Made by a program: the position numbers and the translations under genes. DNA of 64,000 nucleotides. It comes from Micromonospora purpureochromogenes (GTDB lineage: Bacteria > Actinomycetota > Actinomycetes > Mycobacteriales > Micromonosporaceae). The notes beneath the pieces are model-generated. The model ran no database searches and was not told the origin of the DNA. It saw only the letters and a list, made by a program, of their open reading frames with translations. Location: the NCBI RefSeq assembly GCF_900091515.1, contig NZ_LT607410.1:2170001-2234000 (forward strand). Direction: 5' to 3'. This document shows positions 24,076 through 34,173 of the stretch, one piece after another (positions within the stretch are counted from its first letter, which is position 1; the number at the start of each line of letters is the position of its first letter).

Positions 24076-25214
24076 TGCCGGCTGCCGGCCAACTGGTCGC
24101 GCAGGCTGCCGCGCTGCACCGCCCGGCTGATGTCGCTGGGCGAGACGATGCCGACCAGCCGCTGGTCGGTGACCACCAGCGCCCGGCCGTCGGCGCACTC
24201 GCTGAGCCGGGGGAGCAGGTCGTTGAGCTGCTCCTCCGGCCGGGCGAGCACCAGGTCCTCGGCCCGGCAGGAGACCTCGGCCAGGGTGGTGCTGCCCCGG
24301 CGATCGGCGGGGATGCCGCGTACCCGGTCGAGGGTGACCAGGCCGACCGGCCGGCCTTCCTCGGTCAGCGGCAGCGCCGAGTGCCGGTACGCGAACAGGT
24401 AGTGGTCGACGAAGTCGGCCACCGTCATCTCCGCCGACGCGGTCTGCGGCTGCGGGGTCATCACGTCGCTGACCCGTACCCCCTGCAGGGCGCTGCCCAT
24501 CCGGGCCTGGCGTTCCTCCGCGCCGGCCGCGCCGATCAGGAACCAGCCGATCAGCGCCAGCCAGAGCCCGCCCACGCCGAAGCCGGTCAGGAACTGCACC
24601 AGCCCCAGACCGATCAGCAGCGCGCCGAGGACCCAGCCGGCCCGGGCGGCCACCACGGAGGCCTTCGTCCGGTCGCCGGTGGCCTTCCACACCGCCGCAC
24701 GCAGCAGCCGGCCGCCGTCCAGCGGCGCGGCCGGCAGCACGTTGAAGATCGCCAGCAGCACGTTGATGCCGGCCAGCCAGGCCAGCGAGCCGAGCAGCAG
24801 GCCGCGCTGCCCAGCCAGCGCGAGCACCACGGCGATGCCGCCGAAGAAGAGCCCGAGCAGCAGGCTCACCAGCGGCCCGACCCCGGCGATGCGCAGCTCC
24901 GCGCCCGGGTTCTTCGCCTCGCCGCGCAGCTCCGCCACGCCGCCGAAGAGCCACAGCGTGATCCCCTCGACCTGCAGGCCGTTGCGCTTGGCGACGACCG
25001 CGTGCGAGATCTCGTGGGCGAGCAGGCCGAGGAAGAAGACGACCGCGGCGGCCAGGCCGGCCAGCACGTACGCGGCCGTGGAGCGGCCCGGGTACGCCCG
25101 GGGGAACTGGTTGGCCGCCAGCCCCCAGGCGATCAGCAGGAAGATGACCAGGACGCTCCAGTTGACCCCGACGGGTACCCCCGCGATCCGGCCAAGCCGG
25201 AAGCTCGCCCTCAT
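24072..25214 (-). CDS. Site-2 protease-family zinc metalloprotease with CBS domains
   Basis: 380 residues. Six hydrophobic segments surround the zinc motif LLAHEISHAVVAKRNG (HEISH) and the second motif NVLPAAPLDGGRLLRAAVW, where the Asp is the third zinc ligand. After residue ~235 come two CBS repeats (VSDVMTPQPQTASAEMTVAD, then the segment ending RALVVTDQRLVGIVSPSDIS), which usually bind adenine nucleotides and regulate activity. Arrangement and length match SpoIVFB-like or Rv2625c-like proteases of actinobacteria. It likely cuts membrane-bound anti-sigma factors or similar targets in response to energy state. Confidence 0.93.
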   Translation of the reverse strand: MRASFRLGRIAGVPVGVNWSVLVIFLLIAWGLAANQFPRAYPGRSTAAYVLAGLAAAVVFFLGLLAHEISHAVVAKRNGLQVEGITLWLFGGVAELRGEAKNPGAELRIAGVGPLVSLLLGLFFGGIAVVLALAGQRGLLLGSLAWLAGINVLLAIFNVLPAAPLDGGRLLRAAVWKATGDRTKASVVAARAGWVLGALLIGLGLVQFLTGFGVGGLWLALIGWFLIGAAGAEERQARMGSALQGVRVSDVMTPQPQTASAEMTVADFVDHYLFAYRHSALPLTEEGRPVGLVTLDRVRGIPADRRGSTTLAEVSCRAEDLVLARPEEQLNDLLPRLSECADGRALVVTDQRLVGIVSPSDISRAVQRGSLRDQLAGSRH

Positions 25215-25260
25215 GAGTCGGTCATACCCGGCCGACGCCGTCCCATGCCAGCGGCGGGCG

Positions 25261-26112
25261 TCACCACCGGGGCGCCTCGCCGACGATCGCCGGCGAACGG
25301 GTGCACGCCATCTCCACCGCCCAGTCCAGCGCGCGGTCGGCCACCTTCTCCCAGCCCCGCTCGCCCACCGTGAAGTGCGAGCGCCCGGGGAACTCCTGGT
25401 AGTCGGTGACCGCCCGGGACTTGCGGTACAGGTTGGCGTTGGACTTGACCAGGGCCGGCGGCGACACGTGGTCTTCGCCCCCGGCGATCAGCAGCAGCGG
25501 CGCGCGGTCGTCGCGCCCGTTGTCCACCGTCGCCGCCGAGCGGGCGTCGAGGTTGGCGAACGCCCCCTCGAAGACCACGTGCCCGGCCGCCGGCACGGCG
25601 TACCGCTGCCAGGCCCGGTCGGACTCCTCGCGGGGGAGGGTGTTGCCGAAGGCGTACCGGAACTCGTCGTGCGTGATCGGTACGGCCCGGTGCCGGTTGC
25701 CGGGGCTGCGCAGCACCGGGTACACCGACCGCAGGGTGCTCACCGGCAGCCGGACCACGCCCCGGGGCGCCGCCGGGGCGATGGCCACCGTGGCCGCGCC
25801 GAGCCCCCGGTCGAGCAGCACCTGGGCGACCAGTCCGCCGAAGGAGTGGCCCATGATCAGCGGTGGGTTCGGCAGTTCCCGGACGAGCGCCGCGTAGTGG
25901 TCGACGATCTGCCCCAGGGTCAGCCCGGCGATCGGGGCGGGATCGTCGCGCAGCGCCTGGACCTCCGCCTCCATCCCTGGCCAGGCGGGGGTGTGCACCT
26001 GGAAGCCGAGGGCCCGGTAGCGCCGCGCCCAGTGCTCCCAACTGCGTGACGTCATCCACAGGCCGTGGATCAGCACGATCGTGTCGACCCGTCCGGTCGG
26101 CGCGGTGCCCAT
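25261..26112 (-). CDS. Alpha/beta hydrolase
   Basis: 283 residues from ATG 26112, behind GGGGAGGT. The fold is complete: oxyanion strand TIVLIHGLWMTSRSWEHWAR, nucleophile elbow MGHSFGGLVAQ (Ser), acid in LLLIAGGEDHVSPP (Asp) and His in FPGRSHFTVGERG. The long cap region (RGVVRLPVSTLRSVYPVLRS) suggests a lipophilic ester or lactone substrate. No signal peptide, so it is cytosolic. Divergent from the ABC transporter operon; no specific substrate can be given. Confidence 0.9.
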   Translation of the reverse strand: MGTAPTGRVDTIVLIHGLWMTSRSWEHWARRYRALGFQVHTPAWPGMEAEVQALRDDPAPIAGLTLGQIVDHYAALVRELPNPPLIMGHSFGGLVAQVLLDRGLGAATVAIAPAAPRGVVRLPVSTLRSVYPVLRSPGNRHRAVPITHDEFRYAFGNTLPREESDRAWQRYAVPAAGHVVFEGAFANLDARSAATVDNGRDDRAPLLLIAGGEDHVSPPALVKSNANLYRKSRAVTDYQEFPGRSHFTVGERGWEKVADRALDWAVEMACTRSPAIVGEAPRW

Positions 26113-26253
26113 TGGCGTACCTCCCCGGTGTGCGCGGACCCGGCGGCATACCCACCGGACGGCACCGGAACCGGCGGGGGCTGACATTTGTCATGGTCGG
26201 GTCGTGACGCCGGGGCCGGGGACGCGGCCCCGGTGCGGCCCAGGATCGATGTC

Positions 26254-27156
<903 letters not shown>

Positions 27157-27157
27157 G

Positions 27158-27958
27158 ATGACGCTGACCTCGCCCGCACCCGTCGCCGCCGCCCGCCCGG
27201 CCCGGCGCCCGCCGGCGCTCGGCGGCTTCTCCCCGGCGGTGCTCGCCATCGAGCTGCGCCGGCTGCTGCGCAACCGCCGCACGCTGGGCTTCACCCTGGT
27301 CATGCCGGCGGTCTTCTTCCTGCTGTTCGGCCTGCCGCAGCGCGGGCAGGAGCTGCCCAACGGCCGGCCGGTCACCGCCTGGATCATGATCAGCCTCGCC
27401 GTGTACGCCGCGATGGTCGCCACCACCAGCGCCGGCGCGGCGGTCGCCACCGAACGGGCGCTCGGCTGGACCCGGCAACTGCGGCTCACCCCGCTGCGGC
27501 CGGCCGCGTACGTGGCGACCAAGGTGGTCACCGCGATGGCGCTCGGCCTCGCCGCGGTCGTCGTCGAGTTCGGCGTCGGCGCGGCCGCCGGGGTACGCCT
27601 GCCGGTGTCCGTCTGGCTGCTCGCCGGCCTGGCCGCCTGGCTCGGCTCGCTGGTCTTCGCCGCCCTCGGGCTCCTCGTCGGCTACCTCGCCCCGGCCGAG
27701 AACGTCATGCAGTACCTGGGCCCGGTGCTGGCGGTGCTGGCCATGCTCGGCGGCCTGTTCGTCCCGCTCGACGTGCTGCCGCACGCGCTGCAGGAGCTCG
27801 CCCGCTTCACCCCGGTCTACGGGGTCGGCCAGCTGGCCCGGGCACCGCTGACCGACACCGGGGTGGGGCCGGCGGAGCTGGCCAACGTGCTCGGCTGGAC
27901 GGCACTGTTCGGCTACGGCGCGTCCCGGCTGTTCCGCCGGGACACCGCCCGGGTCTGA
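27158..27958 (+). CDS. ABC-2 type exporter permease
   Basis: 266 residues starting one base after the ATPase stop. Six hydrophobic helices are visible, from TLGFTLVMPAVFFLLFGLPQ through FAALGLLVGYLAPAENVMQY to VLGWTALFGYGASRLF, the ABC-2 (DrrB/NatB) topology. Two such permeases or a homodimer pair with the ATPase. The cargo is not predictable; relatives export antibiotics, lipids or ions. Confidence 0.92.
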   Translation: MTLTSPAPVAAARPARRPPALGGFSPAVLAIELRRLLRNRRTLGFTLVMPAVFFLLFGLPQRGQELPNGRPVTAWIMISLAVYAAMVATTSAGAAVATERALGWTRQLRLTPLRPAAYVATKVVTAMALGLAAVVVEFGVGAAAGVRLPVSVWLLAGLAAWLGSLVFAALGLLVGYLAPAENVMQYLGPVLAVLAMLGGLFVPLDVLPHALQELARFTPVYGVGQLARAPLTDTGVGPAELANVLGWTALFGYGASRLFRRDTARV

Positions 27959-27988
27959 GCCGCGACGGCGGTGGCTAGCGTGTACCCG

Positions 27989-29104
27989 ATGGAGCGTGCA
28001 CCGGGCCGGCCCGCGCCGGTGAGCCGCCACTGGCGGTTCACCGGCTGGCTGCTCGCCGTGGTCTGGCTCTTCTTCCTCAACATCCCGCTGGCCACCGCCC
28101 TGCACCAGGCGCAGCTGTGGCGGCGGGCGGTGGGAGTGACCACACTGGTCGCCTTCGGCCTGGTCTACGTGGTGGTGTTCCAGTGGGCGCGGGCCCGCCG
28201 GCAGGCGCACCGGCCGGTGCCGGTCGGCCGGGCCCGGGCCCTCGTCGCGCTGCTGCTGGGGCTCGGGCTGGCCGGCATCCCCGGCACCGGCGGGGACTGG
28301 CTGACCACCCTGGTCTTCGTCGCCACGGCGGCGGTGTTCCTGCTGCCCGGCGTCGAGGCGCTGGTGGTGGTGGCGCTCGCCGCGTTCACCCCGCCGGTGG
28401 TCGCCCGGCTGGTGCCCGGCTGGACGGCGGAGAGCAGCGTCGTCTTCGCGGTGCTGCTCGCCTCGTTCGCCATGTTCGGGGTGAGCCGGCTGGCCCAGCG
28501 CAACGCCGAACTCCAGGCGGCCCAGGCCGAGATCCGCCGGCTCGCGGTCGCCGAGGAGCGGGCCCGCACCGCCCGGGACCTGCACGACATCCTCGGCCAC
28601 TCGCTGACCGTGGTGGCGGTCAAGGCGGAACTGGCCGGTCGGCTGCTGGAGCTGGACACGGCCCGGGCGGCCACCGAGATCGCCGACGTCGAGCGGCTGG
28701 CCCGGCAGGCGCTCGCCGACGTGCGGCGCACCGTCGGGGCGTACCGGGAGATCAGTCTGGCCGGCGAACTGGCCGGCGCCCGGACGGCGCTGGCCGCCGC
28801 GGGCATCGTCGCGGAGCTGCCGGACGACGTGCCGGAGCTGCCGGCGGAGCGGGACGAGCTGTTCGGGTGGGCGGTGCGGGAGGGAGTGACCAACGTGGTG
28901 CGGCACAGCGGGGCGCGGCGGTGCGTCATCCAGGTCCGGCCGGACCGGGTGGAGATCGCCGACGACGGGCGCGGGCCGGCCGACCCGGACGGCCCGGGGC
29001 ACGGCCTGACCGGGCTGCGGGAGCGGGCGCGCCGGCTGGATGCCACGGTCACCGTCGGCCGGCCGGCCGACGGCCCCGGCTTCCTGTTGCGGGTCGGCGC
29101 GTGA
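27989..29104 (+). CDS. Sensor histidine kinase, DesK/NarL-partner type
   Basis: 371 residues from ATG 27989. Five or six membrane helices fill residues ~20-170. The HisKA_3 dimerisation helix carries the phospho-acceptor in RTARDLHDILGHSLTVVAVK, and the HATPase_c domain has the N-box WAVREGVTNVVRHSGARR, G1 box VEIADDGRGP and G2 box GHGLTGLRERAR. With so little outside the membrane it probably senses membrane state or a lipophilic compound. It overlaps its response regulator by GTGA and follows the exporter genes, so it likely adjusts that exporter. Confidence 0.94.
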   Translation: MERAPGRPAPVSRHWRFTGWLLAVVWLFFLNIPLATALHQAQLWRRAVGVTTLVAFGLVYVVVFQWARARRQAHRPVPVGRARALVALLLGLGLAGIPGTGGDWLTTLVFVATAAVFLLPGVEALVVVALAAFTPPVVARLVPGWTAESSVVFAVLLASFAMFGVSRLAQRNAELQAAQAEIRRLAVAEERARTARDLHDILGHSLTVVAVKAELAGRLLELDTARAATEIADVERLARQALADVRRTVGAYREISLAGELAGARTALAAAGIVAELPDDVPELPAERDELFGWAVREGVTNVVRHSGARRCVIQVRPDRVEIADDGRGPADPDGPGHGLTGLRERARRLDATVTVGRPADGPGFLLRVGA

Positions 29105-29724
29105 GCGCGCCGATCCGGCTGCTGCTCGCCGACGACCAGGCGCTGGTCCGGGGTGCGCTGGCCGCGCTGCTCTCGCTGGAGCCGGATCTGACCGTGGTGG
29201 CCGAGGTGGGCCGGGGCGACGAGGTGGTCGACGAGGCCCGCCGCACCGGCCCGGACGTGGCCCTGCTGGACGTGGAGATGCCCGGGCTGGACGGCATCTC
29301 CGCCACCGCCGCGCTGCGGGCGGCGGTGCCCGGCTGCCGGGTGCTGGTGGTGACCACCTTCGGCCGGCCCGGCTACCTGCGTCGGGCGATGGAGGCCGGG
29401 GCGAACGGCTTCGTGGTCAAGGACACCCCGGCCCGGCAGCTCGCCGACGCCGTCCGGCGGGTGCACGCCGGCCTGCGGGTGGTCGACCCCACCCTGGCGG
29501 CGGAGACCCTGGCCACCGGCGCCAGCCCGTTGACCGGGCGGGAGACCGAGCTGCTGCGCGCGGCCCGGGACGGCGGCACGGTCGCCGAGCTGGCGGCGGC
29601 GCTGCACCTGTCGGAGGGGACGGTGCGCAACCACCTCTCCGCGGCGATCGGCAAGACCGGCGCCCGCAACCGCGCCGACGCGGTGCGCATCGCCGAACAG
29701 AACGGCTGGCTGCTCGGCGGATGA
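29101..29724 (+). CDS. NarL/FixJ-family response regulator
   Basis: 207 residues from GTG 29101. Receiver domain: acidic pair DD (11-12), phosphorylation site D57 in PDVALLDVEMPGLD, Thr in VLVVTTFGRPGY and Lys in VVKDTPARQL. The C-terminal LuxR-type helix-turn-helix is LTGRETELLRAARDGGTVAE followed by LHLSEGTVRNHLSAAIGKTG. It is the cognate regulator of the overlapping kinase gene and probably activates the exporter operon. Confidence 0.95.
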   Translation: MSAPIRLLLADDQALVRGALAALLSLEPDLTVVAEVGRGDEVVDEARRTGPDVALLDVEMPGLDGISATAALRAAVPGCRVLVVTTFGRPGYLRRAMEAGANGFVVKDTPARQLADAVRRVHAGLRVVDPTLAAETLATGASPLTGRETELLRAARDGGTVAELAAALHLSEGTVRNHLSAAIGKTGARNRADAVRIAEQNGWLLGG

Positions 29725-29746
29725 CCTGGGCCTGCTACGGACGGGG

Positions 29747-30673
29747 TCAGCCGGTGGGCGGTGGGGTGGCCAGTCGCTCGATCACCACCAGCGGTGTCCC
29801 GGGGGGCAGCTCGGCGAGCAGTTGCCGCTGGGCGCTGCGGGTCAGCCGGATGCAGCCGTTGGTGGAGTTCTTGCCGAGCGTGTCGTCGTTGTGCCAGCTG
29901 TGCAGGCCGATGTGCGCGCCCCGCAGGCCGGTCGGCACCGCCTCCGGGTCGTCGGGTATCGCGCCGAGGGCGAAGATGTCGACGCCGCCGTAGACCTCCT
30001 GGGGCGGTGGGGTGCGGCCGAGGACGAAGGTCCGACCGAGCGGGGTGGACTGGCCCGGCATCCCGAGGCTGACCGGCCAGGAGTGGGTGGCCCGGCCGTC
30101 CCGGTACCAGGTCAGCCGGTGCGACTGACGCTCCACCACGAGCTGGTCGCGCAGCCCGACGGTGCTCCAGCCGCCGGCGGGCAGCCAGGCGATCCGCCGG
30201 TTCGCCGACGGCAGCAGCACCGCCGTCCAGCCCGTACGGTGCTCCACCACCGGCATCGTGACCTCGACCCCGCTGATGGTCGGGGCGAGCAGGGCCAGCG
30301 GGCGTCCCCCCGGGGCGTCGTACGCGGCGATCCGCCGGGTCGGCGTCAGCCCCTCGGTCAGCGGGGTGGTGTCCTGCGGGCGCGGGTCGGCGGGGAAGCC
30401 GGTGGGCGCCGGGTCGTAGTCGACCACCGGCAGACCGTCCGGGGCGGGCGCCGCGGCCGGCACCGACTCCTCGGGGGTCGGCTCGACCGTCGGTTCGGCG
30501 GTCGGCTCGGCGGTCGGGGTGGCCGGTGCGACCCGGGCCGGCGGCGCGGACGTCTGGTCGTGGCGCAGCGCCGAGCTGACCAGCAGCGCGAGTGCGAGCA
30601 CCACCGGTACGCCGAACGCGGCGGTCAGCCAAGCGAGGCCGAAGCGGGACGTCAATCGCTCAAAGAACACCAA
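29747..30673 (-). CDS. L,D-transpeptidase (YkuD domain), membrane-anchored
   Basis: 308 residues. One N-terminal membrane helix (AWLTAAFGVPVVLALALLVS) is followed by a disordered linker rich in Pro/Glu/Thr repeats (PTAEPTAEPTVEPTPEE), then the YkuD domain. Its active site is IGLHSWHNDDTLGKNS with nucleophile Cys in TNGCIRL, the expected His...Cys arrangement. Such enzymes make 3-3 cross-links in peptidoglycan or attach proteins to it, outside the membrane. The linker spans the periplasm-like space. Single gene, convergent with the response regulator. Confidence 0.93.
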   Translation of the reverse strand: MVFFERLTSRFGLAWLTAAFGVPVVLALALLVSSALRHDQTSAPPARVAPATPTAEPTAEPTVEPTPEESVPAAAPAPDGLPVVDYDPAPTGFPADPRPQDTTPLTEGLTPTRRIAAYDAPGGRPLALLAPTISGVEVTMPVVEHRTGWTAVLLPSANRRIAWLPAGGWSTVGLRDQLVVERQSHRLTWYRDGRATHSWPVSLGMPGQSTPLGRTFVLGRTPPPQEVYGGVDIFALGAIPDDPEAVPTGLRGAHIGLHSWHNDDTLGKNSTNGCIRLTRSAQRQLLAELPPGTPLVVIERLATPPPTG

Positions 30674-30699
30674 ACCACTCTAAGCGACAGAAAGCGCAC

Positions 30700-30739
30700 A
30701 GGGCCCCCGCCCGGCGGAACTGTGCCGGACGGGAGCCCT
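30700..30739 (-). terminator. Terminator hairpin of the amylase gene
   Basis: Sixteen bases at 30700-30715 pair with 30724-30739 around an 8-base loop, with two G-T pairs. It starts 11 bases after the amylase stop (30751). Confidence 0.7.
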
Positions 30740-30750
30740 GCCGGAACGGC

Positions 30751-32196
30751 TCAGGACAGCCGGGCGCCGACGTGGATGGCGACCCCGTCGTGGGCCGGGA
30801 TGGTCGCGGCGAACCAGCCGTTGGCGTCCACCGTGATCAACGGCCCGGAGCAGGAGCCGTTGGCGTAGTCACCGTGGATCACGTCGCAGTACCGGCCGGC
30901 GGGCAGCCCGGCGTAGTAGGACCGGCCGGTGATCGCCGAGCCCTCGTCGTTGATGGTCAGGTAGCCCTTGCCGGCCCGGCTGAAGGCGATGTGCTGGTAG
31001 CCGTTGTCGTACCAGTTGGCGACCGCGGCGCCCTGGGTGGCGTTGTGGAAGCCGACCATGTTGGCGACGACCCGCCAGCGGTGCTCGCACTCCCAGCCGG
31101 AGTAGCAGGTGGTGTTCAAGGTCTTGTTGTTGGCGTCCGAGGGTGGGTCCTGGTCGCGGGAGCTGAAGGTGTAGCTGGACATCACGGTCGGCGCCCCGTA
31201 CGGCCAGGCCAGCATGAACGCGTTGGCCAGGGCGTAGGCGGCCCCGTTGCGGTAGGTCAGCACGTTGCCGTCGCGTTGGGTGTCGTGGTTGTCGACGAAC
31301 ACCTCGGCCGAGCCGCTGGGCAGGTAGCCCCACGCCTCGCCGAAGTTGCGCAGGTACGCCAGCCGCTCGCTGTTGAACATCCGGGCCAGGTCCTTGCCGT
31401 ACCGGAACTCGTGCACGTCGCCGTTGCCGGTGTACTCACCCGGGCCGATCGGCTCGCCGGCGCCGTAGATGACCTCCTGCACGACGTACGCCGAGCGGGA
31501 CAGCCTGCCCTTGATGGCGGCGATGTCGGCGGCCGGCATGTGCTTGCTGGCGTCCAGCCGGAAGCCGTCCACCCCGAGGGCGAGCAGGTCGTTCAGGTAC
31601 CCCGCGATCTTCGACCGGACGTAGTCGGACTCGGTCTTCAGGTCGGAGAGGTTGACCAGCTCGCAGTTCTGCACCTCGTACCGGTCGTTGTAGTTGACGA
31701 TGTCGTCGCCGCCGTTGCGGCCGCAGTGGTGGAAGTCCTGCGTCTGGTAGCTGCCCGGGTAGTCGTAGTGGCTGTAGGACGAGCCGGCCCAGCCGGTGCC
31801 GGGGGTGTCCTGGCCGGACATGTGGTTGATCACCGCGTCGACGATGACCTTCACGCCCGCGGCGTGGCAGGTGTTCACCATCGACTGGAACTGCGCCCGG
31901 GTGCCCTTGCGCGACTCGATCCGGTAGCTGACCGGCTGGTACGCAAGCCACCACTGGTTGCCCCGGACGTGTTCCTGGGGCGGTGAGACCTGGACGTACC
32001 CGTAGCCCTTGGGGCCCAGCACGTTCGTGCACTCGCTGGCCACCGACGGCCAGTTCCACTCGAAGAGCTGGACGATGACGTTCCTGGCGCCGGCGGGCGC
32101 GGCGGCGGCCGGGGGAGCCGCCACGGTGGTGGGGACGAGCAGGCTGGCGAGCACGCCGAGGGCGAGGATCGCCGAGCGGCATCGACGTCGATGCAT
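30751..32196 (-). CDS. Secreted alpha-amylase (GH13)
   Basis: 481 residues from ATG 32196. A Sec signal peptide (MHRRRCRSAILALGVLASLL ... AAPPAAAAPAG) is followed directly by the GH13 barrel. Conserved regions: I VIVDAVINHMSG, II VDGFRLDASKH (nucleophile Asp), III YVVQEVIYG (acid/base Glu) and IV VFVDNHDTQRDG. It ends with the domain C beta-sandwich and no starch-binding module, similar to Streptomyces alpha-amylases of about 460 residues. It hydrolyses alpha-1,4 glucan bonds outside the cell. Expression is likely controlled by maltose or glucose through the promoter repeat at 32286-32315. Confidence 0.96.
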   Translation of the reverse strand: MHRRRCRSAILALGVLASLLVPTTVAAPPAAAAPAGARNVIVQLFEWNWPSVASECTNVLGPKGYGYVQVSPPQEHVRGNQWWLAYQPVSYRIESRKGTRAQFQSMVNTCHAAGVKVIVDAVINHMSGQDTPGTGWAGSSYSHYDYPGSYQTQDFHHCGRNGGDDIVNYNDRYEVQNCELVNLSDLKTESDYVRSKIAGYLNDLLALGVDGFRLDASKHMPAADIAAIKGRLSRSAYVVQEVIYGAGEPIGPGEYTGNGDVHEFRYGKDLARMFNSERLAYLRNFGEAWGYLPSGSAEVFVDNHDTQRDGNVLTYRNGAAYALANAFMLAWPYGAPTVMSSYTFSSRDQDPPSDANNKTLNTTCYSGWECEHRWRVVANMVGFHNATQGAAVANWYDNGYQHIAFSRAGKGYLTINDEGSAITGRSYYAGLPAGRYCDVIHGDYANGSCSGPLITVDANGWFAATIPAHDGVAIHVGARLS

Positions 32197-32285
32197 CGGT
32201 ACTCCCTGGGGGTCGGGGGTGGTGGCGACGCGGGGGAGGGGGTTCGCCTGACGGCTTCTTGCAGCCAGGCTGAAAATTTTCGGAA

Positions 32286-32315
32286 AGGTTACAAGCGTGT
32301 TGCAACAGCTGTCAA
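32286..32315 (-). promoter_or_regulatory. Amylase promoter with operator-like repeats
   Basis: On the minus strand TTGACA (32315-32310) and TAACCT (32291-32286) are 18 bases apart. Between them GTTGCAAC is a perfect 8-base palindrome, and CTTGCAG-like half sites follow downstream, reminiscent of the repeats bound by MalR-type regulators at actinobacterial amylase promoters. Confidence 0.65.
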
Positions 32316-32490
32316 TGGATGCACATGCGTCGTTGCGCTGGGCGCTACACGCGCCCCGGGCCGGGACGGTTCGACGGATCGCCCGAGAAATTCGCCACCC
32401 GCACTGATCCGTACGGGCCGGACGTCCGTACTGGATGACGGAGCAGGTCGGCCGGTGGTGGTGCCGCCGTGAGTCGCGATCGAGGAGCAG

Positions 32491-34173
32491 ATGGGCCGGG
32501 CAAAGCAGAACCAGAAGGTGACGACCGTCCGGACCACCACCAGCAGCCGTGGTGTCCGGACCACGTCGAAACCCGCGATGGCACTGCTGATCGGATCCGC
32601 GCTCGCCCTGATGTGGGCCGGTGTGGAGCTCAGCGGCGCCGGCGGGCCGATGTACTCGTACGGCTTCTTCTTCACCGAGTTCTTCGCCGGGGTGGTCGCC
32701 CTGGTCGCGCTGAGCCTCACCGTGATGATGGGGCTGCTCGCCACGGACCGGCTGGTGCTGAAGATCCCGCACCGGGTGCTGCTGCAGTCCGCGCACCGGG
32801 CCACCGGCGTGCTCGGCGTGGCCGGACTGGTCTTCCACGTCATCACCAAGGTCGCCATCGGCCGGGCCGGGCCGACCGACGCCGTGGTGCCGTTCGTGGG
32901 CGGGCGGGGCCTCTACGTCGGGCTCGGCACGGTCGCCGCGTTCCTGATGGTGAGCGTGCTCTGGACCGGCATCATCCGGGTCCGCTTCGCCGGCGTCGGT
33001 CCGAAGTGGTTCTGGCGCGCGCTGCACTCCATGGCCTACGTCGCCTGGCCGTTCGCGCTGCTGCACGGCCTCAACGCCGGCCGCGCGGCGAAGTCCTGGG
33101 TGACGCTGAGCTACCTCGCCTGCGTGCTGCTGGTGGTGGTGGCGCTGCTGGTGCGGCTCTCCGTCCACCTCGGCAAGCGCAGCCGGGAGCAGTCCCAGGC
33201 CGCCGCGATCAACAAGGCGATGGCCGGCCGGGCGACCGACGAGGGCAAGGGCCGGACGCTGCTCGCCGGGCTCGCCCGCCGCAAGGCCGGGGCCGAGGAG
33301 AGGGACGTCCGGGGCGGCTGGGCCGAGACCACCGTCGCCGCGTCGTGGACCGCGCCCACCGGCACCGCCCGGCGCCGGGATCCCGAGCGGTTCACCGTGC
33401 CGGTGGTGCCCGAGCCCGGCACGCTGCGCGAGCCCGTGCGGGGCGGCCGGTCCCGCCGCGACGTCGAGGACGTGCCGACCCCGCGCCGGGAGCGTGACCT
33501 GGAGCCGCCCGCCCGCCGCCGGGACGCCGAGCCCGCCGCCCGCCGCCGGGACGCCGACCGCCCGCGCCGCCGCGACGAGGACGTCGCCCCGGTCTCCGGG
33601 GGCCGCCGCGCCCGGTACGACGAGGAGACCGCCCCGGTCTCGGGCGGTCGCCGCGCCCGCTACGACGAGGACGTCGCGCCGGTTTCCGGCGGCCGGCGGG
33701 CGCGACGGGACGAGGACGTCGCCCCGGTCTCGGCCGGGCGGCGGGCCCGCCGGGACGACGAGGACGTCGCGCCGGTCTCCACCGGCCGGCGGGCCCGCCG
33801 CGACGACGAGGACCTGGCCGCCAGCTACTCCGCCCCGCCCCGGCGCCGCGAGCAGCCCGAGGAGCCGTGGGACAGCCCGCGCCGCTGGGAGAACTCGCTG
33901 CCGGTGTCGGCCGAGCCCGTCTCCGCCATGCCACGCAGCGGCGCCGGCCGGCACAGCGTCGACGACGAGGTGCCGGAGGAGCCGGACTACTGGCGGCCGC
34001 CGGCCCGGTACGTCCCCGACGAGGTGCCCGTCGACGACACCCCCACCCTGGTCGACCTGGCCTCCCGGCGCGCCCTGAAGGCCACCGGCGAGAGCCGCCG
34101 GCGCCGCCGGCGGGCCGACGCGGACGCGGTGGACGGGGCGTACTGGGCCGGGCTGCGGGGTGAGGCGAAGTGA
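32491..34173 (+). CDS. Membrane electron-transfer-like protein with long repetitive charged tail
   Basis: 560 residues. The first ~235 contain six membrane helices (ALLIGSALALMWAGVELSG to LSYLACVLLVVVALLVRL). Histidines in LKIPHRVLLQSAHRATG, GLVFHVITK, RALHSMAYVA and FALLHGLN are spaced like the haem ligands of ferric-reductase-like or cytochrome b-type proteins. From ~280 the tail is charged and disordered, with five near-identical repeats (see 33577-33816). It is the first of four closely spaced genes (next start at the stop, TGATG). It probably passes electrons across the membrane with the NuoF-like flavoprotein, or anchors it. This assignment is inference from layout. Confidence 0.75.
   Translation: MGRAKQNQKVTTVRTTTSSRGVRTTSKPAMALLIGSALALMWAGVELSGAGGPMYSYGFFFTEFFAGVVALVALSLTVMMGLLATDRLVLKIPHRVLLQSAHRATGVLGVAGLVFHVITKVAIGRAGPTDAVVPFVGGRGLYVGLGTVAAFLMVSVLWTGIIRVRFAGVGPKWFWRALHSMAYVAWPFALLHGLNAGRAAKSWVTLSYLACVLLVVVALLVRLSVHLGKRSREQSQAAAINKAMAGRATDEGKGRTLLAGLARRKAGAEERDVRGGWAETTVAASWTAPTGTARRRDPERFTVPVVPEPGTLREPVRGGRSRRDVEDVPTPRRERDLEPPARRRDAEPAARRRDADRPRRRDEDVAPVSGGRRARYDEETAPVSGGRRARYDEDVAPVSGGRRARRDEDVAPVSAGRRARRDDEDVAPVSTGRRARRDDEDLAASYSAPPRRREQPEEPWDSPRRWENSLPVSAEPVSAMPRSGAGRHSVDDEVPEEPDYWRPPARYVPDEVPVDDTPTLVDLASRRALKATGESRRRRRRADADAVDGAYWAGLRGEAK
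33577..33816 (+). repeat. Five in-frame coding repeats (DEDVAPVSGGRRAR-type)
   Basis: The tail of the membrane protein repeats DEDVAPVSGGRRARY five times with small changes (DEETAPVSGGRRAR, DEDVAPVSAGRRAR, DEDVAPVSTGRRAR). Units are 14-16 codons with an acidic start, a hydrophobic APVS core and a basic end, so neighbouring copies or molecules could stick by charge. Confidence 0.9.

Noticed and set aside
21727..24954. A 1,075-codon minus-strand frame
   Set aside because: Pro/Arg/Gly-rich shadow of the oxidase, AraC-type and protease genes, caused by high GC.
30751..33954. A minus-strand frame of over 1,000 codons containing the amylase
   Set aside because: Signal peptide and ribosome site place the amylase start at 32196; upstream codons are shadows of the plus-strand redox genes.
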